Assembly (NCBI RefSeq): GCF_008806345.1
Contig: NZ_VZZJ01000012.1
Location: forward strand, 86,295 to 150,294
Origin: Methylobacterium planeticum
GTDB taxonomy: Bacteria; Pseudomonadota; Alphaproteobacteria; Rhizobiales; Beijerinckiaceae
Reading direction: 5' to 3'
DNA: 64,000 nt
Shown here: piece by piece, positions 37,182-45,931 of the stretch
How the letters are laid out: each line of letters starts with the position of its first letter
Numbering within the stretch: the stretch's first letter is position 1
Made by a program: the position numbers and the translations under genes
Notes under the pieces: model-generated
The model's database searches: none
Seen by the model: the letters and a program-made list of their open reading frames with translations, nothing else
What the model was told of the DNA's origin: nothing

Positions 37182-37934
37182 CTACCCGCCGAGGACGTCG
37201 GCCTCGGCCTTGCCGACCGCCTCGGCCTGCTGGTGGGCGACCTCCCGGGCGCTCCTGCGCCGGAGCAGGCTGCCGATCGCGATGACGGCGGCGGCGCCCA
37301 GAGCCGCCATCCCATAGGGGATCCCCTCCTGCACGGCCCGAGGCAGCGCCGCCACGCCGTGCTGGCGCACCAGCGGGTCCGAGGCGATCATCTCGCCCGC
37401 CACCCAGCCCAGCAGGCCGCCGCCGAACCAGATCAGCAGCGGGACGCGGTCGATCAGGCGCGTGAGCAGGCTCGCGCCCACGACCAGCAGCGGCACCGAC
37501 AGGGCCAGCCCGACGATGAACAGCGCGTCGTGGCCCCTGGCCGCCCCCGCCACCGCCACGACGTTGTCGAAGCTCATCACCGCATCGGCCACCACGATGG
37601 TCCAGACCGCCTTCCACAGGCTGGTGTGCTGGCGGATCTCGCCCTCGGCCTCGTCCTCGCCGCAGACCAGCTTGACCGCGATATGCAGGAGGATGAGCCC
37701 GCCCACGACCTTGAGCAGGGGGACGGCGAGGAGGTGGGAGATCAGGATCGCGAAGAGGATGCGCAGCAGCGCCGCCGCCAGCGCGCCGACGAAGATGCCG
37801 ATGCGGCGCTGGCGCTCGGGCAGACCCCGGCAGGCCAGCGCGATCACCACCGCGTTGTCGCCCGACAGGATGATGTCGATCCAGACGATCTGAAGCAGAG
37901 ACAGCAGAAACGACGAGGTCAGGTACTGATCCAA
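37182..37934 (-). CDS. TerC-family integral membrane protein
   Basis: A 250-residue membrane protein with about seven helices. The two TerC repeats each carry an acidic metal-binding motif: WIDIILSGDNAVVIALACRG in helix 1-2 and VADAVMSFDNVVAVAGAARG in the second half. Family members (YjbE/Alx type) export manganese or calcium. The start appears to be TTG at 37934, supported by CGAGGAATTGAGCC just upstream. I see no yybP-ykoY manganese riboswitch in front. Confidence 0.87.
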   Translation of the reverse strand: MDQYLTSSFLLSLLQIVWIDIILSGDNAVVIALACRGLPERQRRIGIFVGALAAALLRILFAILISHLLAVPLLKVVGGLILLHIAVKLVCGEDEAEGEIRQHTSLWKAVWTIVVADAVMSFDNVVAVAGAARGHDALFIVGLALSVPLLVVGASLLTRLIDRVPLLIWFGGGLLGWVAGEMIASDPLVRQHGVAALPRAVQEGIPYGMAALGAAAVIAIGSLLRRRSAREVAHQQAEAVGKAEADVLGG

Positions 37935-38020
37935 GGCTCAATTCCTCGAAGCGCGTTCGTTCCGTCGCGGCGATGCCGCCATGGGTTCCCGAGGCCGCCT
38001 CCGGCGACGGGCCCGCGACC

Positions 38021-39016
38021 CTACGGGGTGCCGTCGGCGGCGGCCCGGAGGACCGGGGTCCAGCGCGCCACCTCGCTCTCGACGAGCCTCTGCAGCGCCG
38101 CGGGCCCGCGCTCGCCCGAACCCGGCACCGTGCCGCCGAGATCGAGGATGCGCTTGCGCGTCGTCTCGTCCTCGAGGGCCTTGCCGAGGGCCGCCTCGAG
38201 CTTGGCGCCGACCTCCTTCGGCAGGCCCTTCGGCGCGAAGACGGCGTTCCAGGCGCTGACCTCATAATCGTCGAGGCCGGCCTCCTTGGTGGTCGGGACA
38301 TCGGGCAGAACCGTGGAGCGTTCCGGGGTCGCGATGGCATAGGCCTTGATCGTGCCGCCGGTGATCTGCGGGGCCACGTTCACGATCTGGTCGGTCATGA
38401 AGTCGACTTGGCCCGCCATCAGGTCGTTCAGCGCCGGGCCGGTCCCGCGATAGACCACGAGGGTCGGTTTCGCCCCGGTCTTCGCGTCGAACAAGATCCC
38501 GGTCGAGTGCGAGACGGAGCCGACGCCCGCATGGGCCTGGTTGATGCTCGTGCCGCCGGACTTCACGGCGGCGATGAAGGCCTTCAGGTCTGGCGCCGCG
38601 AAGTCCTTCCTGGCGACGATCACGATCGGCGTTCCGGCCGCCAGCCCAATCGGGTCGAAGCTCTTGGCGGGATCGTATCTGAGGCCCTTGAACAGGGCGG
38701 GCGCCGCGCCGTGCGTGCCCATGTGCCCCATCATGACGGTGTAGCCGTCCGGCGCGGCCTGCGAGGCGCGGGTGATCCCGGTGGTGCCGCCGGCGCCCGT
38801 GACGTTCTCGATCACGACCTGCTGCCCGAGCGACCGGGACATGTGCTCGGCCACGATGCGGGCGATGACGTCCGTCGGACCGCCGGCCGCGAAGGGCACC
38901 ACCATGGTGATCGGGCGCTGCGGGAATGCGTCGGCGCGCGCGTGGCCGGCCAGACCGAGCGTTGCCGTGAGCGCGAGGCACAGCGATCTCACGGTGCGGG
39001 TCGTTGCGTCCTTCAT
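38021..39016 (-). CDS. tctC: Tripartite tricarboxylate transporter, substrate-binding (Bug/TctC) protein
   Basis: A 331-residue periplasmic receptor with signal peptide (LCLALTATLGLAGHARAD). Bug-family features are clear: FPQRPITMVVPFAAGGPTDV, GAGGTTGITRASQAAPDGYT, QVDFMTDQIVNVAPQI and YEVSAWNAVFAPKGLPKEVG. It delivers a carboxylate or similar acid to the TctAB membrane complex encoded just upstream. A strong ribosome-binding site (GGGAGGAACACCC) precedes the ATG. The ligand of Bug proteins cannot be read from sequence. Confidence 0.93.
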   Translation of the reverse strand: MKDATTRTVRSLCLALTATLGLAGHARADAFPQRPITMVVPFAAGGPTDVIARIVAEHMSRSLGQQVVIENVTGAGGTTGITRASQAAPDGYTVMMGHMGTHGAAPALFKGLRYDPAKSFDPIGLAAGTPIVIVARKDFAAPDLKAFIAAVKSGGTSINQAHAGVGSVSHSTGILFDAKTGAKPTLVVYRGTGPALNDLMAGQVDFMTDQIVNVAPQITGGTIKAYAIATPERSTVLPDVPTTKEAGLDDYEVSAWNAVFAPKGLPKEVGAKLEAALGKALEDETTRKRILDLGGTVPGSGERGPAALQRLVESEVARWTPVLRAAADGTP

Positions 39017-39086
39017 GGGTGTTCCTCCCTCTCGCTTGTTTCGCGTCCGGGCGGCCCGGGCGCGAGGTGCCCGACCCGGTGATCGA

Positions 39087-40592
39087 TCAGGCTTCCGTGA
39101 AGACCTCGTCCCGGCTCCTGCGGAGAGCGGGCATCAGCGCCGCCACGAGAAGCACGGCCGAGACGGCGAAGAGGACGGCGCTCACGGGACGCTCGAGGAA
39201 GACCATCGGGTCTCCCCGCGACAGGGTGAGGGCGCGGCGCAGGTATTCCTCCATGAGGCGTCCGAGCACGAAGCCGAGGAGGAGCGGCGCCGGCTCGAAG
39301 CCGAACTTGATCAGGAGGTAGCCGCAGAGGCCGAAGGCTCCGATCAGCATGACATCCGTGGGCGTCGCGTTGATCGAGTAGATTCCGATGGCGCAGAACA
39401 TCAGGATTGCTGGGAACATCAGGCGGTAGGGCACCTTGAGGAGGGAGACCCAGATGCCGACCAGCGGCAGGTTGATGACCAGCAGCATCAGGTTGCCGAG
39501 CCACATCGAGGCGATCATGCCCCAGAACAGGTTCGGGTTCTTGGTCATCACGCCCGGCCCCGGGACGATGCCGTGTATCGTCATCGCGCCCACCATGAGC
39601 GCCATCACGGCGTTGGGCGGGATCCCGAGGGTGAGGAGCGGGATGAAGGAGGTCTGCGCACCGGCATTGTTGGCGCTCTCCGGCCCGGCGACGCCCTCGA
39701 TCGCCCCCTGACCGAAGCGCCGGGGGTCGCGGGCGAGCCGCTTCTCCACCGAATAGGCCGCGAACGGGCCGAGCACCGCGCCGTTGCCCGGCAGGATGCC
39801 CAGGATCGAGCCGATCGCGGTGCCGCGCAGCACGGGCCCGGCCGCCTGACGCAGATCGGTCAATCCGGGCAGCAGCCGGCCGATCCGCTGGCGCACGACG
39901 TCCCGGGTCTCGGACTGATCGAGGTTGCGCAGGATCTCGGCGACGCCGAACAACCCCATCGCCAGGACCGAGAAATCGATGCCGTCGGTCAGGAAGGCGA
40001 AGCCGAAGGTCATCCGGTCCTGGCCGGTTTCGAGATCGGTGCCGATCGAGGCGAGCAGGATCCCGATCAGGATCATGGCGACCGCCTTCAGGATCGAGCC
40101 GCGCGCGAGCACCACCGCGAAGACGAGGCCCATCACCATCAGGGCGAAGTATTCCGCCGGCCCGAACACCAGGGCGAGGCGGGTCAGCGGCGCGCCGAGG
40201 GCCGCGATCAGCAGCGTCGCGACGGTGCCGGCGAAGAACGAGCCGATGGCGGCGATGCCGAGGGCGATGCCCGCCCGGCCCTGACGCGCCATCTGGTGCC
40301 CGTCGAGGGTGGTGACCACCGAGGTGGCTTCCCCCGGGATGTTGACGAGGATCGCGGTCGTCGAGCCGCCGTACTGCGCCCCGTAATAGATCCCGGCGAG
40401 CATGATCAGGGCACCGACCGGATCGAGCCCGAAGGTGATCGGCAGCAGCATCGCGATCGTCGCGATCGGTCCGACGCCCGGGAGAACGCCGATGAGCGTG
40501 CCGACGAGGCATCCCATGAAGCAGAGGGCGAGGTTCTGCAGGCTGAGAGCGACCGCGAAGCCGAGCCCGAGATTGGCGAAGAGGTCTGACAC
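39087..40592 (-). CDS. tctA: Tripartite tricarboxylate transporter permease, TctA
   Basis: A 501-residue large permease with 11-12 helices. Signatures include GVLPGVGPIATIAMLLPITF, IYYGAQYGGSTTAILVNIPG, AAIGSFFAGTVATLLIAALG, VEKRLARDPRRFGQGAIEGV and PNLFWGMIASMWLGNLMLLV. It starts with GTG at 40592 and lies 30 bases after tctB and 70 before tctC, so the three genes form one operon. It provides the translocation pathway for the substrate captured by the Bug protein. Confidence 0.95.
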   Translation of the reverse strand: MSDLFANLGLGFAVALSLQNLALCFMGCLVGTLIGVLPGVGPIATIAMLLPITFGLDPVGALIMLAGIYYGAQYGGSTTAILVNIPGEATSVVTTLDGHQMARQGRAGIALGIAAIGSFFAGTVATLLIAALGAPLTRLALVFGPAEYFALMVMGLVFAVVLARGSILKAVAMILIGILLASIGTDLETGQDRMTFGFAFLTDGIDFSVLAMGLFGVAEILRNLDQSETRDVVRQRIGRLLPGLTDLRQAAGPVLRGTAIGSILGILPGNGAVLGPFAAYSVEKRLARDPRRFGQGAIEGVAGPESANNAGAQTSFIPLLTLGIPPNAVMALMVGAMTIHGIVPGPGVMTKNPNLFWGMIASMWLGNLMLLVINLPLVGIWVSLLKVPYRLMFPAILMFCAIGIYSINATPTDVMLIGAFGLCGYLLIKFGFEPAPLLLGFVLGRLMEEYLRRALTLSRGDPMVFLERPVSAVLFAVSAVLLVAALMPALRRSRDEVFTEA

Positions 40593-40622
40593 TGCCCGGA
40601 TTTCCCGATTCTCGGCTGCCGA

Positions 40623-41279
40623 TCAGGTCGTGATCGAGTGGGGCACGACGTCCACCGCCCGACGCCGCGTCCCGCGTCCGATGGCGAGCAGCCCCAGGCC
40701 GGTCAGACCCAGTCCCGCCGCGACCGCCCGAAGCAGAAGGCGCGGCGACACGCTGCCGGAGAGGGCCTCGAGCACGAAGGCCGGAAAGATCGGAATCGGC
40801 AGGTTGAGGAGATCGCCGAAGAGCAGCATGCAGCCCGCCGTGAGGAACAGGGCGAGGATCACGAGCTCGCGGAATCGCGCCTCCGGGCTCGCGTAGCCGG
40901 CGAGCAGGATTGCGAGGGGCCCGGCGACGATCAGCCCGAGCCCCGGTGTCGTCAGGGGGCCGACGGCCACCGGGCGGATCGTCAGGGCGAAGGCGAGGAT
41001 CGCCAGCATCACGACGGCGGGCCCGCGCAGGGCGATCGACGGGAGGCGCTGTCCATCCCTGAGGAGGCCGGATGCCGCGAGGGCAAGGCCACAGAGGGTG
41101 ATGCCGACGGAGAGCCATCGCGGAAGGAAACCCGGGCCCATCGCCCTCATGCTGCCCTGCGGAAGATCGCTTCCCGCCCAGACGCCGAGGAGACCGAGGC
41201 CGACGAGGCCCAGTCCGGCTGCGAGGGGCTGCGGGCCGCGAATGCGCGTGTGCCCTGAGCCGTGAAGCGGCTCATCCAT
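40623..41279 (-). CDS. tctB: Tripartite tricarboxylate transporter small subunit, TctB
   Basis: A 218-residue membrane protein with four to five helices. The first part (PLAAGLGLVGLGLLGVWAGS then MRAMGPGFLPRWLSVGITLC) is the DUF1468/TctB pattern. It begins at ATG 41279 and is first of the tctB-tctA-tctC operon. No transcriptional regulator lies next to it, so control may come from elsewhere. Confidence 0.88.
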   Translation of the reverse strand: MDEPLHGSGHTRIRGPQPLAAGLGLVGLGLLGVWAGSDLPQGSMRAMGPGFLPRWLSVGITLCGLALAASGLLRDGQRLPSIALRGPAVVMLAILAFALTIRPVAVGPLTTPGLGLIVAGPLAILLAGYASPEARFRELVILALFLTAGCMLLFGDLLNLPIPIFPAFVLEALSGSVSPRLLLRAVAAGLGLTGLGLLAIGRGTRRRAVDVVPHSITT

Positions 41280-41607
41280 GATGTCGTCTCCCGGCGTAAC
41301 CTCAGCTTCCGCCGCTGCGGGCGGATTGCAAGGTCATCATGGCATGTCCGCGAGCAAGCGTCCTGTAGCGAATACATCGCAATCACCAGAATGATGACAT
41401 CGAAGCTGATTCACCCCTCTCCGAAAGCGATTGAGCGGCCGCTCGATTGAAGGTTGCTCGCCTGCGAAAGTGTACGTGCGAGGGGCTGCTCTTAATCCCG
41501 ACTTTTTATTCGATTGAATTGTCGGCGACGCGAGGCTCGACAGGCTGGCCCTTTCGGAACCGGCTAATCCGGGATCCCGTTGAATCGGGAAACGGAGGAA
41601 ACGAGCT
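41280..41607. other. Intergenic region upstream of tctB and the PRC-barrel gene
   Basis: 328 bases between two divergent starts, AT-rich relative to neighbours. A good ribosome-binding site (GGAGGAAACGAGCT) precedes the PRC gene at its right end. I see no gene or strong hairpin. Confidence 0.45.
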
Positions 41608-41976
41608 ATGGCAACGATCGAGACGTCATCAGCTCTCAGCCACCCGCTCATCGAGAGCGATCACATCGAAGGCACCGCTGTCTTCGACGTGAACGGGAAG
41701 CGCATCGGCACCATCAAGCGGCTGGTGATCGAGAAGGTGAGCGGCCACGTCGCCTACGCCGTCACCACGTTCGGTGGCTTCCTCGGAGTCGGTTCCGAGG
41801 TTCACACGATCCCCTGGGAACAGCTGCACTACGACACGGCGCTCCACGGCTACCAGACCGGCATCACGGAGGAGCGGTTGCGCATGGCGCCGGAATTCTC
41901 GCTGAGCGATACGACGCTCCTCTCCGGACACGAGCGACAGCAGCTCCGCGAGTTCTATACGGAGCCCATGCCCTAA
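41608..41976 (+). CDS. PRC-barrel domain protein
   Basis: A 122-residue cytoplasmic protein. The PRC-barrel beta domain runs through about residues 17-80 (IEGTAVFDVNGKRIGTIKRL, VSGHVAYAVTTFGGFLGVGS, VHTIPWEQLHYDTALHGYQT). The C-terminal tail is acidic and helical. PRC-barrel proteins of this size are common stress-associated proteins in Methylobacterium-like species. The start ATG follows an excellent GGAGGAAACGAG. The function is unknown. Confidence 0.88.
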   Translation: MATIETSSALSHPLIESDHIEGTAVFDVNGKRIGTIKRLVIEKVSGHVAYAVTTFGGFLGVGSEVHTIPWEQLHYDTALHGYQTGITEERLRMAPEFSLSDTTLLSGHERQQLREFYTEPMP

Positions 41977-42010
41977 GGGTCACGGCGTGCCGGGCCTCGG
42001 ACGACCGGCG

Positions 42011-42733
42011 TCAATCCGGTGCGGCGCTCGACGGGGGCAGGCCGAGGCGCGCCGCGATCCGCCGCGCGGTGGCCTCGCGCTGCGCCGTGATCGTGGAGGC
42101 CGCCGCCCGCGCCCGGGCGAGCACCGGGGCCGGCGCGCGCTCGGGGGTGCCGGCGTCGAAGGGCGGCTCCGGGGCGTAGGCCATGTACAACTGGATCAGC
42201 TGCGCCGCCTCGATGCCCCGCAGCCGCGCCGCGACCGTGAGCGCCCCGTCGATCCCGGCGGTGACGCCGGCGGCGCAGATCAGGTTTCCGTCCTCGACGA
42301 CGCGCGCATAGACCGGAATCGCGCCGAAATGGTGGAGCAGGTGGTGTGCGCTCCAGTGGCTCGTCGCCCGCTTGCCGACGAGCAGGCCCGCGGCCCCACA
42401 GATCAGGGCTCCGGTGCAGACCGGGAACACGCACAGCGCCCCGTCGGCCTGGGCCCGGATCCAGTCGAGGACCGGTTCGTCCTCCATCAGGGCCTCCTGG
42501 CCGTAGCCCCCCGGCACGTGCAGCACGTCGAGCTTGGGCGCCTCGCTCAGGACCGCGTCGGCGACGAGGCGCAGGCCGTTGACATCGCGAACCGGCTCCC
42601 GGTCCTTGGCGTAGATCCTGTAGGTGGAGTTCGGGATGCGGGAGAGCACCTCGAAGGGGCCGGTGAGGTCGATCTGGTCGAGGCCTTCGAACAGCAGCGA
42701 GCCGATCTGGAGGTGGCGATCCGGGTCGATCAT
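42011..42733 (-). CDS. DJ-1/PfpI-family protein, isonitrile hydratase-like
   Basis: A 240-residue protein with the DJ-1/PfpI fold. The elbow Cys is in FPVCTGALICGAAGLLVGKR followed by ATSHWSAHHLLHHFG, which closely matches cyclohexyl-isocyanide hydratase InhA. Further segments are DQIDLTGPFEVLSRIPNSTY and ICAAGVTAGIDGALTVAARL, with the C-terminal tail typical of InhA. The overlap (ATGA) with the upstream GlxA-type gene shows co-translation. Substrate is not certain; isonitrile hydration is a family-based hypothesis. Confidence 0.8.
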   Translation of the reverse strand: MIDPDRHLQIGSLLFEGLDQIDLTGPFEVLSRIPNSTYRIYAKDREPVRDVNGLRLVADAVLSEAPKLDVLHVPGGYGQEALMEDEPVLDWIRAQADGALCVFPVCTGALICGAAGLLVGKRATSHWSAHHLLHHFGAIPVYARVVEDGNLICAAGVTAGIDGALTVAARLRGIEAAQLIQLYMAYAPEPPFDAGTPERAPAPVLARARAAASTITAQREATARRIAARLGLPPSSAAPD

Positions 42734-43803
42734 GCGTGCAGAACCTTCTGTGGTGTGGGGGCACCCGATGGATGCCGCGTGCGGAACGTGTTGCGGTAGC
42801 TCCCCGGCGGGACGCCGAGGTGGCGCAGGAAGGCGCGCCGCATCGTCTCGTCGGCCTGGAAGCCGCAGCGCGCAGCGACTGCCGAGACGCCGGCTCGATC
42901 GGTTTCCAGCATGCGCCGCGCGGACTCGACGCGCAGGCGTTCCAGCATCCGCGCGGGGGTGACGCCGGTCTCGGCCCGGAAAGCACGGGCGAACTGGCGC
43001 GGGCTGAGCCCGGCGCGCGCGGCCAGGGCCTCGACCGGGAGCGGACGGTGCAGGTTCTCGCCCATCCAGGCGATCAGGTCCGCGAGGCGCACCGACAGGC
43101 TCGTCTGAGCCGAGAGCACGGTGCTGAACTGCTTCTGGCCGCCGGGACGGCGCAGGAACATCACCAGTTCGCGCGCGACGGCGAGCGCGAGCGCGTGCCC
43201 GTAGTCGGCCTCCACCAGGGCAAGGGTCAGGTCCATCCCGGCCGTGATGCCGGCCGAGGTCCAGACATCGCCGTCGCGGACGTAGATCGGCTCGGGATCG
43301 ACCGCGAGGTCGGGGTGGAGCCGGCGCAGCGCGTCGCACCAGCGCCAATGCGTCGTGACCTTGCGCCCGCGCAGGCAACCGGCCTCAGCGAGGATGAAGG
43401 CGCCGGTGCACACGCCGACGACGCGGCGCGCATGTGCGGCCAAGCGCTGGGCCAGCGTCCGGATCGCGTCCTCGGTGCAGCGGCGCCGCGCGCCCTCGCC
43501 GCCGACGACGATCAACGTATCGAGATCCGTCCAGGCGAGCGCCTCCACCTCCGTGACGGTCGACTGAACCGCGAGGCCGGCCGATGTGGCGGGTGAGCCG
43601 GGCTCGGGAACGATCAGGCAGGAGACCGCATAGAGGGGCAGCCGTGCGTGAGCTTCCGTTCCCCTCTCGCACGCCCGGAGATGCCCGGCCTGGGCCAGGA
43701 TCTCGGCGGGACCGGCGATGTCGAGGAGTTGGCTCGGAGCGGCTCCCAGGATCAGGACCCGGCGAGGCGGAACGGGTGCGGTTGCGTTGCAGGGTCTGTC
43801 CAT
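42730..43803 (-). CDS. GlxA-type transcriptional regulator (DJ-1/PfpI + AraC HTH)
   Basis: A 357-residue regulator. The N-terminal PfpI-like domain (LDIAGPAEILAQAGH, TLIVVGGEGARRRCTEDAI, VGVCTGAFILAEAGCLRGRK) is followed at about residues 240-340 by the AraC double helix-turn-helix (LPVEALAARAGLSPRQFARA, RMLETDRAGVSAVAARCGFQ). It is expected to control its partner DJ-1/InhA-like gene, with which it overlaps by four bases. Confidence 0.9.
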   Translation of the reverse strand: MDRPCNATAPVPPRRVLILGAAPSQLLDIAGPAEILAQAGHLRACERGTEAHARLPLYAVSCLIVPEPGSPATSAGLAVQSTVTEVEALAWTDLDTLIVVGGEGARRRCTEDAIRTLAQRLAAHARRVVGVCTGAFILAEAGCLRGRKVTTHWRWCDALRRLHPDLAVDPEPIYVRDGDVWTSAGITAGMDLTLALVEADYGHALALAVARELVMFLRRPGGQKQFSTVLSAQTSLSVRLADLIAWMGENLHRPLPVEALAARAGLSPRQFARAFRAETGVTPARMLERLRVESARRMLETDRAGVSAVAARCGFQADETMRRAFLRHLGVPPGSYRNTFRTRHPSGAPTPQKVLHA

Positions 43804-43841
43804 GAGCCGGATCCTCGCATCCGTCTCGGCGTGTCGCTATG

Positions 43842-44525
43842 TCAATGTTCCCTCGTTTTCTGCCACGGCGAGGCCGGCCCGTCGGCCCCTTCGACGAAAG
43901 CGGGAAGCAGGTCCAAGGTCGGTTCATGCGCCAGCGGAACCGGCGCGCTCTCCGGCGCGGGCATCCCGACGCGGTCGTGCCAATACGTCGCCAGTCCCAC
44001 CTTGGCCGTCCCGACGAGGTCGTAGGACGAGCCCGCGACGAACAGGCAGCGCGAGGCGTCGACACCGAGTTCCTCCAGGCCGAGCTGGTAGGGGCGCGGA
44101 TCGGGCTTGTAGAACCCGGCCCGCTCGGCCGTGACCACCGCCCCGAACTCGACCCCGACGCACCCGGCGGCGATCCGTCCGAGCCGCTCCGAGCAGTTCG
44201 TCACGACGCCGAGCGGCACCGATCGGGCGGCGAGCGCTTGCAGGACCTGCGTCACGCCCGGCCATGGCCGGAGTTCGCCGTAGCGCTCCTCCAGTTCGGT
44301 CGCCGATGCGGGCGGCAGGCCGACGGATGCCGCGGCCTCGGCGACGAGATCCTCGTAGGGCCGGTACCCGCCGGTGCAGTAGGTGATCCTCAGGTACTCC
44401 GCTCGCCAGCGGCGGCCGGCTTCCGGGCCGCCGGCGACGGCGTTCCAGAGCGACCAGCTGTCGAGCAGGGCGGTCAGGAGATCGAACAGGACGGCGTCGT
44501 AACGGCGGGAAGTCATCGTGTGCAT
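43842..44525 (-). CDS. HAD-superfamily hydrolase (haloacid dehalogenase type)
   Basis: A 227-residue cytoplasmic HAD protein. Motif I reads YDAVLFDLLTALLDSW, motif II VVTNCSERLG, motif III the Lys of FYKPDPRPY and motif IV FVAGSSYDLVGTAKVG. The second motif-I Asp is replaced by Leu, as in some dehalogenase-like HADs. A cap domain lies between motifs I and II. The frame has an ATG at 44525 and another four codons downstream. It lies between the DSD1-like and GlxA-like genes on the same strand; the substrate is unknown. Confidence 0.82.
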   Translation of the reverse strand: MHTMTSRRYDAVLFDLLTALLDSWSLWNAVAGGPEAGRRWRAEYLRITYCTGGYRPYEDLVAEAAASVGLPPASATELEERYGELRPWPGVTQVLQALAARSVPLGVVTNCSERLGRIAAGCVGVEFGAVVTAERAGFYKPDPRPYQLGLEELGVDASRCLFVAGSSYDLVGTAKVGLATYWHDRVGMPAPESAPVPLAHEPTLDLLPAFVEGADGPASPWQKTREH

Positions 44526-44649
44526 GCTCCGTTCTGAAGCAGGGGACGCGATCCGTCGCGGAACCCGTGCGCCGCCTCGACGGCGGAGACCGGTACCGGT
44601 GCGGGGCAGGGATCACCGGCGCGGTCGTCAACCCAAGCAATAGCGGGCG

Positions 44650-45831
44650 CTACCAGCCGTTGATGCGCGGCCAGACGGCGCCGACGCGGCCGTCCGCCCC
44701 GATCACGTGATAGCGGTCGTGCTGGGCGCCCGTGGCGCAGGCATGGTTTGGCAGGATCCGCACCTGCGCGCCGATCGGCAGGTCGGGCAGGGCTGCTCCC
44801 GAGCCCGCCCGTACGGCGAGGATGCCGTGCTCCTGGTTGGCCTCGATGACGATCAGATCGTCGTAGAAGTCCCCGGACCCGTCGCAGACCACGCCGTAGC
44901 CCTGGTCGACCGCCTGCCGGGCCGTGCCGCGGTCGCGGGAGAGGGCCATCCAGCCGGCATCGGTGATGATCCATCCCTTGTCGCGGCGGCGGCCGATCAC
45001 GGTGGCGAGCACGCTCAGCGCGATGTCGTCCACGGTGCAGGAGCCGACGCCCGCCTGGAACAGGTCGCCGAACATGAATACCCCGGCCCGCACCTCGGTC
45101 ACGCCGGTGAGGCTTCGCGCATAGCGCGCACTCGGCGTCGATCCGACACTCACCACCGGGCACGGGAGCCCGGCCTCGCGCAGGATCGCGGCGGCCGCCA
45201 CCGCCGCCGCGCGCTCCGCCTCCGCTGCCCCCGCGAGCGCCTCCGGATCGTTCAGGCCGTAGCTGTCCCCCGAGTGCAGCAGGACCCCACGCAGGGCGGC
45301 GCCCTCGCCGACGCTGCGACCGATGGCCAGGAGATGCGCCGCATCGCCCGGACTAACCCCGGAGCGGTGCCCGTCGGCGTCGACCTCGATGAGGACGGGC
45401 AACGGGTCGCCGCTCGCCCGGCTCCAGGCGGCGACCGCCCGCGCCTGCTCGACCGAGTCGAGGATCACGGAGAGGTCGGCCTGCCAGCGTCGACGGATCG
45501 CCCCGACCCGGTCGAGCTTTCCCGGTGCGATCCCGACGGCGTAGGTCAGGTCGCGCACGCCGGCCTCGGCGAAGGATTCGGCCTCGCGCAGGGTCGAGAC
45601 CGTCGCCGGACCGGAGGGTCCGGTCATCGCGAGGCGGGCGACGTCGATCGACTTCGCGGTCTTCAGGTGGGGCCGGAAGGCGACGCCGAGTCCGTCGAGA
45701 TGATGCCGCATCCGCGCGAGGTTCGCCCGCAGCCGCCCCTCATCGAGCAGCAGGCAGGGCGTCGGCAGGCCCAGGAGGGACGACGCGCGCTCCGGCGATC
45801 GCGGCGCGGCTTCGGGTTCGGTTCCGGACAT
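44650..45831 (-). CDS. DSD1-type PLP enzyme (D-serine dehydratase / D-threonine aldolase family)
   Basis: A 393-residue fold-III PLP enzyme with an alanine-racemase-type barrel. The PLP Lys57 is in FRPHLKTAKS, with VSVGSTPSARYARSLTGVTE and EVRAGVFMFGDLFQAGVGSC in the barrel. The C-terminal zinc site is PNHACATGAQHD (His/Cys pair). Start chosen at ATG 45831, which has GGAG about nine bases upstream; ATGs at 45846 and 45864 are alternatives. It is divergent from a LysR gene and is first in line on its strand ahead of the HAD and GlxA genes. It probably acts on a D-amino acid or hydroxy-D-amino acid. Confidence 0.87.
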   Translation of the reverse strand: MSGTEPEAAPRSPERASSLLGLPTPCLLLDEGRLRANLARMRHHLDGLGVAFRPHLKTAKSIDVARLAMTGPSGPATVSTLREAESFAEAGVRDLTYAVGIAPGKLDRVGAIRRRWQADLSVILDSVEQARAVAAWSRASGDPLPVLIEVDADGHRSGVSPGDAAHLLAIGRSVGEGAALRGVLLHSGDSYGLNDPEALAGAAEAERAAAVAAAAILREAGLPCPVVSVGSTPSARYARSLTGVTEVRAGVFMFGDLFQAGVGSCTVDDIALSVLATVIGRRRDKGWIITDAGWMALSRDRGTARQAVDQGYGVVCDGSGDFYDDLIVIEANQEHGILAVRAGSGAALPDLPIGAQVRILPNHACATGAQHDRYHVIGADGRVGAVWPRINGW

Positions 45832-45931
45832 GTCCGCGCGCTCCATCGTCTCAACTCGGAGCAAAGGGAACCACAGGCACGGCCTGCCGCGCTATAAACG
45901 GTGACTGCATCTTGAATTAACCGTGGGCTTA

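Noticed and set aside
37182..37960. yybP-ykoY manganese riboswitch ahead of the TerC gene
   Set aside because: The short leader shows no structure resembling the aptamer, and there is little space before the neighbouring gene.
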